Of a DNA stretch of 64,000 bases, positions 1 to 8,229 are shown one piece after another. The stretch lies in contig CAVTOO010000016.1 of NCBI GenBank assembly GCA_963736355.1, positions 65,758 to 129,757 on the forward strand, in the 5' to 3' direction. Source of the stretch: CAVTOO01 sp963736355. GTDB taxonomy: Bacteria > Pseudomonadota > Alphaproteobacteria > Rhizobiales > Xanthobacteraceae. The first letter of the stretch is position 1; every line of letters starts with the position of its first letter. The notes beneath the pieces were generated by a model. The model was not told the origin of the DNA and searched no databases. It saw only the letters and a list, made by a program, of their open reading frames with translations. Position numbers and translations under genes: made by a program.

Positions 1-1594
1 ACAAAATTGGCGCGACCATCAAGGATGGCGCGTCACCACTGCGCCGGGCTGGCGCGAGGCGTATCGCCGCTGGGTCGATGGCGGCTGGAATGGCCTTGCT
101 TCGCCTGAGGAGTTTGGCGGCCAGGGATTGCCGCTCGCCGTTCAGGCGGCGTGCAACGAAATGTGGAGCGCCGCCAATCTCGCCTTCGGCCTGTGTCCGC
201 TCCTGACCGCAAGCGCCATCGAGGCCATTGAGGCCCATGGCAGCGACGAATTGAAGCGCATCTATCTCGCCAAGCTCGTCTCCGGCGAATGGACCGGTGC
301 GATGCAGCTCACCGAGCCGCAGGCCGGTTCGGATGTCGGCGCGCTGCGCACGCGCGCGGTGAAGGATCCCGATGGCAGCTACCGCATCAGCGGTTCGAAA
401 ATCTTCATCACCTATGGCGAGCACGATCTCACCGACAACATCATCCATCTCGTGCTGGCGCGCCTGCCCGACGCGCCGCCCGGCACGCGCGGCATCTCGT
501 TGTTTCTGGTGCCGAAGTATCTCGTGAATGCCGACGGCTCGCTCGGGGCACGCAACGATATCCGCGCCTCTGGCCTCGAACACAAGCTCGGCATTCATGG
601 CTCGCCGACCTGCACCATGGTGATGGGCGACAGTGGCGGCGCGACGGGGTTCCTCATCGGCGAGGAAAACCGTGGCATGGCCTGCATGTTCACGATGATG
701 AATCCGGCACGGCTGGGCGTCGGCTTGGAGGGCGTCGGCATCGCCGATCGTGCCACACAGCAGGCGCTGGCGTTCGCGCATGACCGTCGCCAGGGCCGCG
801 CCACCGGGGCACCGGCGTCGCAGTCTGACGCGATCATCGTTCATCCCGATGTGCGGCGCATGCTGATGACGATGCGCGCACTCACGGCTGCCGCCCGCGC
901 CATCTGCTATTCCACCGCCGTGCAGATCGACATTTCGCGCCGCGCGAAAGATGCCGGCACGCGTCAGGCCGCAACCGCGCGCGCCGCCTTGCTCACACCC
1001 CTTGCGAAAGCATTCTCCACCGATATCGGCAATGAAGTGACCTCGCTCGGCGTGCAGGTTCATGGCGGCATGGGCTTCATCGAGGAAACCGGCGCGGCGC
1101 AATTGTTTCGCGACGCGCGCATTACCGCGATCTATGAAGGCACCAACGGCATTCAGGCCATCGATCTCGTCACGCGCAAGCTGATGCCCGACAAGGGCGC
1201 GGCTGTGGCCACTCTCACGAGCGAACTGTCCGAGATCGTCGCCCGCGTCGCCGCCTCCAACGATCCCGCCTTCGGCCATACCGCGGAGCGGTTGCGCGAC
1301 GCGCTCGCCGCACTTGATCGCGCGAGTCAATGGCTGCTGGAGCGCGGCACCAGCGCACCCAACGATGCGCTCGCGGGCGCCACGCCCTATCTCCGGCTAT
1401 TCGCCTCGGCGCTGGGCGGTTGTCTCCTCGCCGAACAGGCGCTTGCCGTGCGCGGCAAGGACAACGGCGCTGCTTCTGTCGCACTGGCGCGGTTCTTCGC
1501 CGAGAGCATTGCCGTTCAGGCGAATGCGCTGGAGCGCGACGTCATCGACAATGCCGCCACGATCACCGGCACGGACGCGTTGCCGCCGGCATAA
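1..1594 (+). CDS. Acyl-CoA dehydrogenase, 5' end cut by window edge
   Basis: FAD-dependent alpha,beta-desaturation of an acyl-CoA. The frame is already open at base 2 (reads DGGWNGLASPEEFGGQG before any start), so the gene begins outside the window and the TTG at 128 is not the true start. Visible are the flavin/substrate motif LTEPQAGSDVGALR, the KLGIHGSPTC segment and IYEGTNGIQAIDL, whose Glu is the usual catalytic base in this subfamily. The long C-terminal tail after the core domain matches the roughly 590-residue acyl-CoA dehydrogenases with an extra C-terminal domain, which include 3-methylmercaptopropionyl-CoA dehydrogenase (DmdC)-like enzymes. The substrate cannot be told from sequence. 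No partner gene follows; the next operon is unrelated. Confidence 0.9.
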   Translation, partial: QNWRDHQGWRVTTAPGWREAYRRWVDGGWNGLASPEEFGGQGLPLAVQAACNEMWSAANLAFGLCPLLTASAIEAIEAHGSDELKRIYLAKLVSGEWTGAMQLTEPQAGSDVGALRTRAVKDPDGSYRISGSKIFITYGEHDLTDNIIHLVLARLPDAPPGTRGISLFLVPKYLVNADGSLGARNDIRASGLEHKLGIHGSPTCTMVMGDSGGATGFLIGEENRGMACMFTMMNPARLGVGLEGVGIADRATQQALAFAHDRRQGRATGAPASQSDAIIVHPDVRRMLMTMRALTAAARAICYSTAVQIDISRRAKDAGTRQAATARAALLTPLAKAFSTDIGNEVTSLGVQVHGGMGFIEETGAAQLFRDARITAIYEGTNGIQAIDLVTRKLMPDKGAAVATLTSELSEIVARVAASNDPAFGHTAERLRDALAALDRASQWLLERGTSAPNDALAGATPYLRLFASALGGCLLAEQALAVRGKDNGAASVALARFFAESIAVQANALERDVIDNAATITGTDALPPA

Positions 1595-1683
1595 GCACCA
1601 CGCCTGCCGACACAGCGCGTCTTTCGCAACGCACAATCGAATCCGCCAGTGATCGGTCACACCGATAACTTCGCCGTGATCGC

Positions 1684-1709
1684 GTAACGAAGCGCACGCG
1701 GCCGACGAC
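1684..1709 (+). promoter_or_regulatory. Candidate ECF-sigma promoter of the bufferin operon
   Basis: GTAACG at 1684-1689, exactly 16 bases, then CGAC at 1706-1709. This resembles the GTAAC-N16-CGA type of promoter used by the SigF/NrsF-type ECF sigma factors that control bufferin operons in Caulobacter. It lies about 80 bases before the bufA start. No ECF sigma or anti-sigma gene is in the window, so the regulator would act in trans. Inference from spacing and similarity only. Confidence 0.4.
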
Positions 1710-1791
1710 TGGTCTGTAAGCGGGCATGTCGTCCGCTGCCGGATTGGCTTCACGCCGGCTGAACGCTCCGCTCAATCGAAGGGACCGCATC

Positions 1792-2085
1792 ATGACCAAG
1801 ACCACCCTGACCGCCGCGACGCTGGCGGGCTCGCTCGCCGCCGCGCTCACACTGATCGCTTCGCAGGCCTCCGCCCAGCCGGCTCCCATGCAGGCGAACG
1901 CCGACAAGTGCTACGGCGTTTCGCTCGCCGGCAAGAACGACTGCGCCGCCGGCCCCGGCACGACCTGCGCCGGAACGTCCAAGGTCGACTATCAGGGCAA
2001 TGCCTGGAAATACGTCGCCAAGGGCACCTGCGTCAGCATGAAGACCCCGAAGGGCATGGGCTCCTTGACAGCGGTCAAGTCGTAA
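1792..2085 (+). CDS. bufA: BufA-type bufferin precursor (DUF2282 family)
   Basis: A 97-residue secreted peptide. Residues 1 to about 25 form a signal peptide ending ASAQP. The mature part carries four cysteines in the order typical of DUF2282 proteins: DKCYG, NDCAAG, TTCAG and GTCVS. DUF2282 members encoded beside a DUF692 enzyme are now known as bufferins, metal-binding (copper) ribosomal peptides in which a DUF692/MNIO enzyme turns cysteines into thiooxazoles. The ATG at 1792 is chosen over an upstream in-frame ATG at 1726 because it gives a clean signal peptide. First gene of bufABCD; a strong hairpin follows it before bufB. Copper binding here is inferred from the family. Confidence 0.88.
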   Translation: MTKTTLTAATLAGSLAAALTLIASQASAQPAPMQANADKCYGVSLAGKNDCAAGPGTTCAGTSKVDYQGNAWKYVAKGTCVSMKTPKGMGSLTAVKS

Positions 2086-2092
2086 CGACCCA

Positions 2093-2123
2093 GGCGGGGC
2101 ATACGGCACAGCCGCGCCCCGCC
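2093..2123 (+). terminator. Intra-operon hairpin (attenuator) between bufA and bufB
   Basis: GGCGGGGC at 2093-2100 pairs with GCCCCGCC at 2116-2123, an 8-bp all-GC stem, followed by GCCTTTCTTTC. The T-tract is interrupted, so it is probably a partial terminator or mRNA-stabilising hairpin that lets the precursor be made in excess over its maturase. Confidence 0.5.
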
Positions 2124-2140
2124 GCCTTTCTTTCAGCGAG

Positions 2141-3003
2141 ATGCTCATGTTCAGGCCAAGCCAGCTTCCGCCCGCACCCGGTGTGGGTTTCAAGCCGCAG
2201 CATTTCGATGCGATCGTGGCGCAAACGCAGCCGATCGGCTTCATCGAGATCCATGCCGAGAACTATATGGGCGACGGCGGCATCCCTCATGCGCAGCTGC
2301 GCGCGCTGCATGGGCTTTATGCCTTGTCGATCCACGGCGTCGGACTCTCGATCGGCTCGATGCGGCCGCTCGACCTGGATCATCTCGCGCGCCTGAAGCG
2401 GCTTTGCGATCGCACCGCGCCGGAGAGCTTCTCCGAACATCTCGCATGGTCGTCGCATGGCGAGGCCTATCTCAACGATCTGCTGCCCCTGCCCTACACC
2501 CAGGAAACGCTGGATCGCGTGGTTGAGCATATCGATCTCGTCCAGACGACGCTTGGGCGCAGGATGCTGCTCGAAAATCCGTCCACCTATCTGGTCTTTG
2601 CCGAAAGCGAAATTCCCGAGGTCGAATTTCTCGACATCGTAGCGCAGCGCACAGGCTGCGGCCTCCTGCTCGACGTCAACAATGTCTTCGTGTCGGCACG
2701 CAATCAGCAACCGATCCGCTCGCCTATCTGGCGAGGTTTCCTCTCGCGCGCGTCGGCGAAATCCATCTCGGCGGCCACGACGAGCAAAGCGACGACGAAG
2801 GCGCTCCGCTGCTGATCGACGCCCATGGCACCCCGGTCGCCGAACCGGTGTGGAGTCTGTACGAGCATGTCATCGCCCGCACAGGGGCGCTGCCGACGCT
2901 GGTCGAATGGGACAATGACGTTCCCGAATGGCCGGTGCTCGCCGGCGAGGCACTGCGCGTTCGCTCCATTATCGATCGCTCGCGGCTTGCGGTCGCGGTC
3001 TGA
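2141..3003 (+). CDS. bufB: BufB: DUF692 / MNIO peptide-maturing oxidase (one frameshift)
   Basis: DUF692 proteins are TIM-barrel multinuclear non-haem iron oxidases that modify cysteines of bufferin precursors. Residues FIEIHAENYM, LSIHGVGLSIG, FSEHLAW, RMLLENPSTY and LLLDVNNVFVSA supply the conserved His/Glu/Asp/Asn metal ligands. The frame breaks near 2705 around CAGCAACCG, where one missing A in CAAACC would restore TDPLAYLARF, EIHLGGH and TLVEWDND through to the TGA at 3001-3003. The rejoined product is about 287 residues, a normal DUF692 length, so a sequencing indel is more likely than a dead gene. The start is ATG 2141 or 2147. It follows bufA and precedes bufC by 11 bases. Confidence 0.88.
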
Positions 3004-3014
3004 GGCCAGAACCC

Positions 3015-3794
3015 ATGTTCGCAGCGACACAAGCTGAATTTGCAAGGGCGCTACTGGATGCCGAACGGGCTGTGCCGTCCTCGCTCGGCTCGCACAATTC
3101 AAGTTCGCCGTTCAAGCGCTTCTCTGTCTACCGCAACAATGTCATTGTCGGGCTCACGGAAGCCGTGCGCTCCGGATTTCCTGCTGTGGAACGCATTGTC
3201 GGCGAGGAATTCTTCAAGGCGATGGTGCGCCGCTATGTCGTTGCACATCCGCCGCGCTCGCCGCTGCTGCTGAATTTCGGTGACGATTTCGCCGATTTCA
3301 TCGAAAGCTTCGAGCCCACCGCCGAGCTTCGATATCTCGCCGACGTCGCCCGGCTCGAATTCCTGCGGCGCCGCGCCTATCACGCGGCAGATGCCGATCC
3401 CGTCGCGCCCGAACGGTTCGCGGCTGTCCCTCCGGAAGGACTCGCCGGCGCAACCTTCGTGCTCCACCCCTCGGCCCACATCCTGCGCTCGCGATATCCC
3501 GTTGCGACCATCTGGCAGATGAACAGCGGAGCCGCCGAACCGGCTCCGGTCGATGAGACCGTGTCGGAAGACGTTCTCGTCCTTCGCGTCGGATATGATG
3601 TCGTCGTGCGCTCCTTGCTTCCGGGCCAGGCCATCCTGATTGAGGCCTTGCAGTCCGGCTGTCCTCTCGGCGAGGCCGTCAACGCGGCGTTGTCCGAGGC
3701 TCCCGCATTCGATCTGTCCGCCGGTCTCGCGATGCTGATCGGACTGGGCGCAATCATCGACATTCACGCTTTCGACCAAGGATCGATGCCATGA
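3015..3794 (+). CDS. bufC: BufC: DUF2063-type partner of the MNIO enzyme
   Basis: A 259-residue DUF2063 protein. The family N-terminus is evident: FARALLDAERAVPSSL, then FSVYRNNVIVGLTEAVRSGFP, as is FADFIESFEP with LADVARLEFLRR. DUF2063 proteins bind the precursor leader and present it to the DUF692 enzyme. The ATG at 3015 is taken because it comes 11 bases after the bufB stop and begins the family-typical sequence; an in-frame ATG at 2928 would overlap bufB deeply. Its stop overlaps the next start as ATGA at 3791-3794, showing translational coupling to the DoxX gene. The frame is intact. Confidence 0.88.
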   Translation: MFAATQAEFARALLDAERAVPSSLGSHNSSSPFKRFSVYRNNVIVGLTEAVRSGFPAVERIVGEEFFKAMVRRYVVAHPPRSPLLLNFGDDFADFIESFEPTAELRYLADVARLEFLRRRAYHAADADPVAPERFAAVPPEGLAGATFVLHPSAHILRSRYPVATIWQMNSGAAEPAPVDETVSEDVLVLRVGYDVVVRSLLPGQAILIEALQSGCPLGEAVNAALSEAPAFDLSAGLAMLIGLGAIIDIHAFDQGSMP

Positions 3795-4267
3795 CCGACA
3801 TGACCAATGCGCAGACACGCCCGGGATTGGCTGGCCTTGTCGAAACCGCGGTCGCGTGGATGCAGTGCATTCCTCACTGGGCGATCGCGCTGGTCACACG
3901 GCTGTCGATCGCCGGCGTGTTCTGGCAATCGGGCCAGACCAAGGTCGACGGCTTTCGCGTGACCGACAGCGCCGTCGAACTGTTTCGCAGCGAATATCAA
4001 TTGCCGCTGCTCGATCCGTCGCTCGGCGCGCACCTTGCGGCGATCAGCGAGCATGTCTTTCCGGTTCTGCTTGTGCTCGGCCTCGCGACGCGCTTCTCGG
4101 CACTGGCGCTGCTCGGCATGACGCTCGTCATCCAGATTTTTGTCTATCCCGATGCATGGCCGACGCATGGCACATGGGCGGCGTGCCTGCTGTTCCTGAT
4201 GGCGCGCGGGCCCGGCTGCATCTCGCTCGATCACATGCTGTTCGGGCGACGCGGCGCGCACTTGTAG
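3791..4267 (+). CDS. bufD: BufD: DoxX-family inner-membrane protein
   Basis: A 158-residue DoxX protein with four predicted membrane segments: WAIALVTRLSIAGVFWQSG near the N-terminus, HVFPVLLVLGLATRFSALALLG, MTLVIQIFVY, and TWAACLLFLMARGPG. The conserved loop SGQTKVDGF follows the first helix. DoxX genes end many bufferin operons, where they are called bufD; the biochemical role is unclear, perhaps redox or metal handling at the membrane. It overlaps bufC by four bases and is the last gene of the operon. A dispersed palindrome starts right after its TAG. Confidence 0.85.
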   Translation: MTDMTNAQTRPGLAGLVETAVAWMQCIPHWAIALVTRLSIAGVFWQSGQTKVDGFRVTDSAVELFRSEYQLPLLDPSLGAHLAAISEHVFPVLLVLGLATRFSALALLGMTLVIQIFVYPDAWPTHGTWAACLLFLMARGPGCISLDHMLFGRRGAHL

Positions 4268-4336
4268 CGTTTTCAAGCGAAGCATGTCACCGGACTTGAT
4301 CCGGTGATGGAAACCGGTTCGCGTTAAGAAAACGCG
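4268..4336. repeat. Dispersed palindromic repeat, GCGTTTTC type
   Basis: Begins CGTTTTCAAGCGAA directly at the bufD stop and ends AACCGGTTCGCG ... GAAAACGCG, an imperfect palindrome. An inner perfect hairpin, TCACCGGA CTTGA TCCGGTGA, sits within it. A related element stands at 63652-63698. Confidence 0.6.
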
Positions 4337-4377
4337 TCAAAACAAAAAGCCGGAAAAGCTCTGGCGAAATTGCTTCC

Positions 4378-5318
4378 TCACAGCGGCTTCAGCCCGGCCT
4401 CGATTTCCTTGCGGCGCGCTTCAAGGAACGGCGGCAGCGCCAGCTTCTCGCCGAGCTTGTCCATCGGCTCGTCCGTCGCAAAGCCCGGGCCGTCGGTCGC
4501 GATCTCGAACAGGATGCCGTTCGGCTCACGGAAATAGAGACTGCGGAAATAATAGCGATCGACCTTGCCGCTGTTGGGAATGCGAAGTTCGCTGAGCCGC
4601 GCCGCCCATGCATCATATTGAGCGTCATCGGGCGTGCGGAAGGCGACATGATGCACGCCGCCGGCGCCGGGAATGCGTCGGCGTCAGATCCTTGCGCTCG
4701 ACCACATGCAGTTCCGCGGCCGCACCGCCCGGACCCATCTCGTAAACATGATGCGCTTGCCCGTCGGACTCATAGTCGCGCGCCAGCCGCATGCCCATGA
4801 GTTCGGTCAGAATCGGCGTGATGCGGCCGAGATGCGAGACGGTGAGCGTGATCGGCCCAAGCCCGCGAATCTGTTGCGCGGCCGGTACCGGGCTCTTCTC
4901 CCAGGGCGTCGCAGGTCCCGCACCGCCATCGTCGATCAGCGCCAGATCGTCTGCCCTTCGGGATCGTCGAAGGCCAGCGTCAGCCGCCCGTCGATCTCGC
5001 GCACGATCGCCCGAAATGCCGAACGACGCCAGACGGTCGCGCCAATAGCCGAGCGCCGCCTCGCCGTTCACCCGCAGGCCCGTGCGCGTGATGGCGCGCG
5101 TGCCGCGCTGCTCGCGCGCCGACAGGCCAGTCGAAGAACGTCAGATCGGTTCCGGGGTTCGCTTCGCCATCGGCGTAGAACAGATGGTAAGCGCCGACAT
5201 CGTCCTGGTTCACGCTCTTCTTCACCAACCGCAGGCCCATGACTTTCGTATAAAAGTCATGATTTCCACGCGCGTCCGCCGAGACCGCCGTCAGGTGATG
5301 AATGCCGGTGAGTTGCAT
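4378..5318 (-). CDS. VOC-superfamily ring-cleaving dioxygenase-like protein (several frameshifts)
   Basis: Two glyoxalase/VOC modules in one polypeptide, like the MhqO/MhqA ring-cleavage dioxygenases of about 315 residues. The N-terminal module starts MQLTGIHHLTAVSADARGNH and runs through FYTKVMGLRLVKKSVNQDD; the second has LGPITLTVSHLGRITPIL, YEMGPGGAAAELHV, VHHVAFRTPDD and EPNGILFEIATDGPGF. Metal-ligand positions GIHH, VHHVAF and FEIATD are seen. The protein is spread over three frames with about five changes near 5125, 5040, 4990, 4940 and 4678, a very high density that points to sequence error. The start at 5318 follows a GGAG. The substrate, a catechol or hydroquinone, is only a family guess. 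Single-gene unit. Confidence 0.75.
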
Positions 5319-5412
5319 GGCCCACGCTCCGGTTAATGACACCCCTTCATGTAGGGGATAGACGTCCGCTCGATGCTAGCCGCCCACCCGCACCTGCGCT
5401 AACCTGCCGCCC

Positions 5413-6163
5413 ATGAGCGAGCATGTCAGCGAACACGTTGCGGTGACGGATGCGGACAATGTGCGAACGGTCGCCATGCGCCGTGCGGACAAGAAGAACG
5501 CGCTGACGCAGGACATGTATCGCGCCATGACGGCGGCGCTGGAGACCGCGTCCGGCGACGGCGCGGTGCGGTGCGTCCTGATCACCGGCGTTCCGGGCGC
5601 GTTCTCGGCCGGTAACGACATCGGAGATTTCCTGAATGCGGCCGGCGCAGGCGCCAACGCCGCAATCGCTTTCCTGCACGCGTTGACGCGTTGCGAGACG
5701 CCGATTGTGGCCTCCGTCGACGGCCTCGCGGTCGGCATCGGCACCACCATGCTGTTTCATTGCGATCACGTCGTTGCCACACCGCGCGCGCACTTCGCGA
5801 CCCCCTTCACGCAGTTGGGGCTGGTGCCCGAGGGCGGATCGAGCCTCTTGGGGCCGCGTCAGATCGGCTATCACCGTGCATTCTCGCTGCTGGTGATGGG
5901 CCGGCCGCTCGATGCCGAGGGGCGCGCTCGATTGCGGTCTCGTCAACACCATCGCCGAGGATGCCGACGCCGAAGGGTTGAAGGCCGCGCGCGAGATCGC
6001 AGCACTGCCGCCCGAAGCCGTGAAGCTGTCGCGTGAGTTGCTGCGCCGCCCGATCGCGGAGATCGGCACGCGGATCGACGACGAAGCTAAATTATTCGCC
6101 GAGCGCATGCGCTCGCCGGAGGCCACCGCGGCATTCAAGGCGTTCCTGTCGCGCAAGAAGTAA
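5413..6163 (+). CDS. Enoyl-CoA hydratase/isomerase family protein (one frameshift)
   Basis: Crotonase-fold enzyme of about 249 residues. MRRADKKNALTQDMY and VLITGVPGAFSAGNDIGDFL form the first oxyanion-hole region, PIVASVDGLAVGIGTTMLFHCD is the second, and PEGGSSLLGPRQIG follows. The usual catalytic Glu position reads PEGG, as in enoyl-CoA isomerases. Near 5921 a run of four G (GAGGGGCGCG) shifts the frame; with three G the protein continues EGALDCGLVNTIAED to the TAA at 6161-6163. It stands between a divergent VOC gene and an SDR gene on the same strand. Confidence 0.85.
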
Positions 6164-6170
6164 ATTTCAG

Positions 6171-6239
6171 AGCATGATCCCGACCGGAACGGCCGCGTTA
6201 GCGCAAAGTGGGGACCGGATTTCGGGTAAGATCATGCTC
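6171..6239. repeat. Dispersed palindromic repeat, GCATGATC type
   Basis: Starts AGCATGATCC and ends GATCATGCT, with inner GTGGGGACCGGATTTCGGG. It begins eight bases after the stop of the enoyl-CoA hydratase gene. Family members: 14340, 18085, 21055, 47851 and 49411. Confidence 0.7.
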
Positions 6240-6265
6240 CAAATAAAAAGCCACTGGAGTCCAGG

Positions 6266-7132
6266 ATGTCGCTGAAGGGCCGTACATTATTCATCACCGG
6301 CGGCTCGCGTGGCATCGGGCTTGCCATCGCGCTGCGCGCCGCGCGCGACGGCGCCAATATCACCATCGCCGCCAAAACGGACACGCCCAACCCGAAGCTG
6401 CCGGGCACGATTCACTCCGCCGCCGCCGAGATCGAGAAAGCCGGCGGACATGCATTACCGCTCGCCGTCGATATCCGCGACGAGGCGGCGGTGATCGCTG
6501 CGATGGAAGCGACCGCCGCGCGCTTCGGCGGCATCGACATCGTCGTCAACAATGCCAGCGCCATCAGCCTGTCGCCGGTCACCAAGACCGACATGAAGCG
6601 CTTTGACCTGATGCATCAGGTCAATACGCGCGGCACCTTCATGGTGTCGAAATACGCCATTCCCTATCTCGAGAAATCTGCCAATCCGCACATTCTCATG
6701 CTGTCGCCACCGCTCGATATCCGCGAGAAATGGTTCGCGCCGCACACTGCGTATTCTATCGCCAAATACGGCATGAGCCTTGTCGTGCTGGGGCTTGCGG
6801 GAGAACTGCGCACCAAGGGTATCGCGGTCAATGCGCTGTGGCCGCGCACGACCATCGCCACATCCGCAATTCAAAACTTGCTGGGCGGCGACGCCATCAT
6901 GCGCGCATCGCGCACGCCGGAGATTCTGGCGGATGCCGCTTACGAGATCTTCAACCGCGAGGCGAAAACCTTCACAGGGAATTTCATCATCGACGACACG
7001 CTGCTGGCGGAGGCCGGTGTCACCGATTTCGACAAATATCGCGCCGACCCGACGCAGCCCCTGATGCCGGATTTCTTCGTGCCTGCGGATTCCGTGCCGC
7101 CGCCGCAGGTATCGCTGAAGGCGAAAACGTAG
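6266..7132 (+). CDS. Short-chain dehydrogenase/reductase, HSDL2-like
   Basis: Intact 288-residue SDR. The cofactor motif is TGGSRGIG at residues 11-18, followed by DIRDEAAV, the NNASAI motif, a Ser position in LMLSPPLD, and the AYSIAKYG catalytic Tyr/Lys pair. The segment AKTDTPNPKLPGTIHSAAAE and the C-terminal MPDFFVP are typical of the HSDL2/classical-extended group linked to fatty-acid metabolism. It follows the enoyl-CoA hydratase on the same strand, with a palindromic repeat between, so both may act on acyl-CoA intermediates. The substrate is not known. Confidence 0.88.
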   Translation: MSLKGRTLFITGGSRGIGLAIALRAARDGANITIAAKTDTPNPKLPGTIHSAAAEIEKAGGHALPLAVDIRDEAAVIAAMEATAARFGGIDIVVNNASAISLSPVTKTDMKRFDLMHQVNTRGTFMVSKYAIPYLEKSANPHILMLSPPLDIREKWFAPHTAYSIAKYGMSLVVLGLAGELRTKGIAVNALWPRTTIATSAIQNLLGGDAIMRASRTPEILADAAYEIFNREAKTFTGNFIIDDTLLAEAGVTDFDKYRADPTQPLMPDFFVPADSVPPPQVSLKAKT

Positions 7133-7142
7133 CAGATCAGCT

Positions 7143-8157
7143 CTAAATCCAGCCCTGCAACTCGCGCATCACGAGCTGGCGGATTGCATCCATGCCCTCG
7201 TCGCTGTCGTTGAGACAGGGAATGGCCGCAAAATTCACGCCGCCATTTTCATGGAAGAACTCGGCGTTTTCCGCGCCGATCTCCTCGATCGTCTCCAGGC
7301 AATCAGCCGAAAATCCCGGCGTGATGATCGCCAGATTTTTCAGGCCGCCCTTGGCCAGCTTCTTCACGGTCTCGTCCGTGTAGGGTTGCAACCATTCGTC
7401 GAAACCGAACCGCGACTGGAACGTCAGCATCAGCTGGTTCTCGTCGAATCCGAGCTTGCGGCGCAGCGCATTGGTGGTCGCGATGCAGTGGTCGCGATAC
7501 GGATCGCCCTTGTCGACATACTTTCTGGGCATGCCGTGAAACGACGCAATAATCATGATCGGGCTTGAAGGACAGCTTCTGCAGCGATGACAACAGCGAT
7601 GTCGCCAGCGCGTCGATATAGGCCGGCTCTTCATAATACGGCGGCGTGATACGAACCGTCGGCATGGCCCGCAGTCCCGACAGCACCTCAAAAACCTTGT
7701 CACACACACTGGCAGACGTCGCCGCCGAATATTGCGGATACAGCGGCACGGCCAGAATGCGATCGCAGCCCTGCGCGATAAGTGCCTGAACGCGCAACTC
7801 GATGGACGGGTTGCCGTAGCGCATCGCCCAGTCGACCACGAGATGGGTGTCGGGAATCGAGGCCGCGAGCTTTTCGGCCTGCGCGCGCGTGATCGTCTTG
7901 AGCGGGGATTCGTTTTTCTCGGTGTTCCAGATCGTCTGGTAGTCGCGCGCTTTTTTGCGCGGGCGCGTTCGCAAAATGATGCCGTTGAGGATGATCTTCC
8001 ACAACAGCCCCTGATCTTCGATGACGCGGCGATCCGAGAGGAACTCTTTCAGATAGACGCGCACGCCTCTCGCATCGGCCGTATCGGGCGTGCCGAGATT
8101 GATCAGAAGGACGCCGATCCGGCCGGAGGGCTTGGTGGCTTGCGTGGCGTCGCTCAT
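7143..8157 (-). CDS. hemH: Ferrochelatase (one frameshift)
   Basis: Inserts ferrous iron into protoporphyrin IX, the last step of haem synthesis. The N-terminal half carries GVLLINLGTPD, YLKEFLSDRRV, NTEKNESPLKTITR, VDWAMRYGNPSI and PLYPQYSAATSASV. After a frame change near 7558 the C-terminal half has IIASFHGMPRKYVDKGDPY with the active-site His, TFQSRFGFDEWLQPYTDET and TPGFSADCLETIEEI with the conserved Glu. The joined length is about 338 residues, normal for the family. Because hemH is usually essential, the break is probably a sequencing error. The start at 8157 (MSDATQ) is chosen over 8202. It runs convergent with the SDR gene. Confidence 0.92.
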
Positions 8158-8229
8158 GCTGCCGATAGGCCTTCCGCGCGGCGTGTTGTCAAGCTGACGC
8201 AATGTCCCTGGATATCGTTTCGAGCGGTT

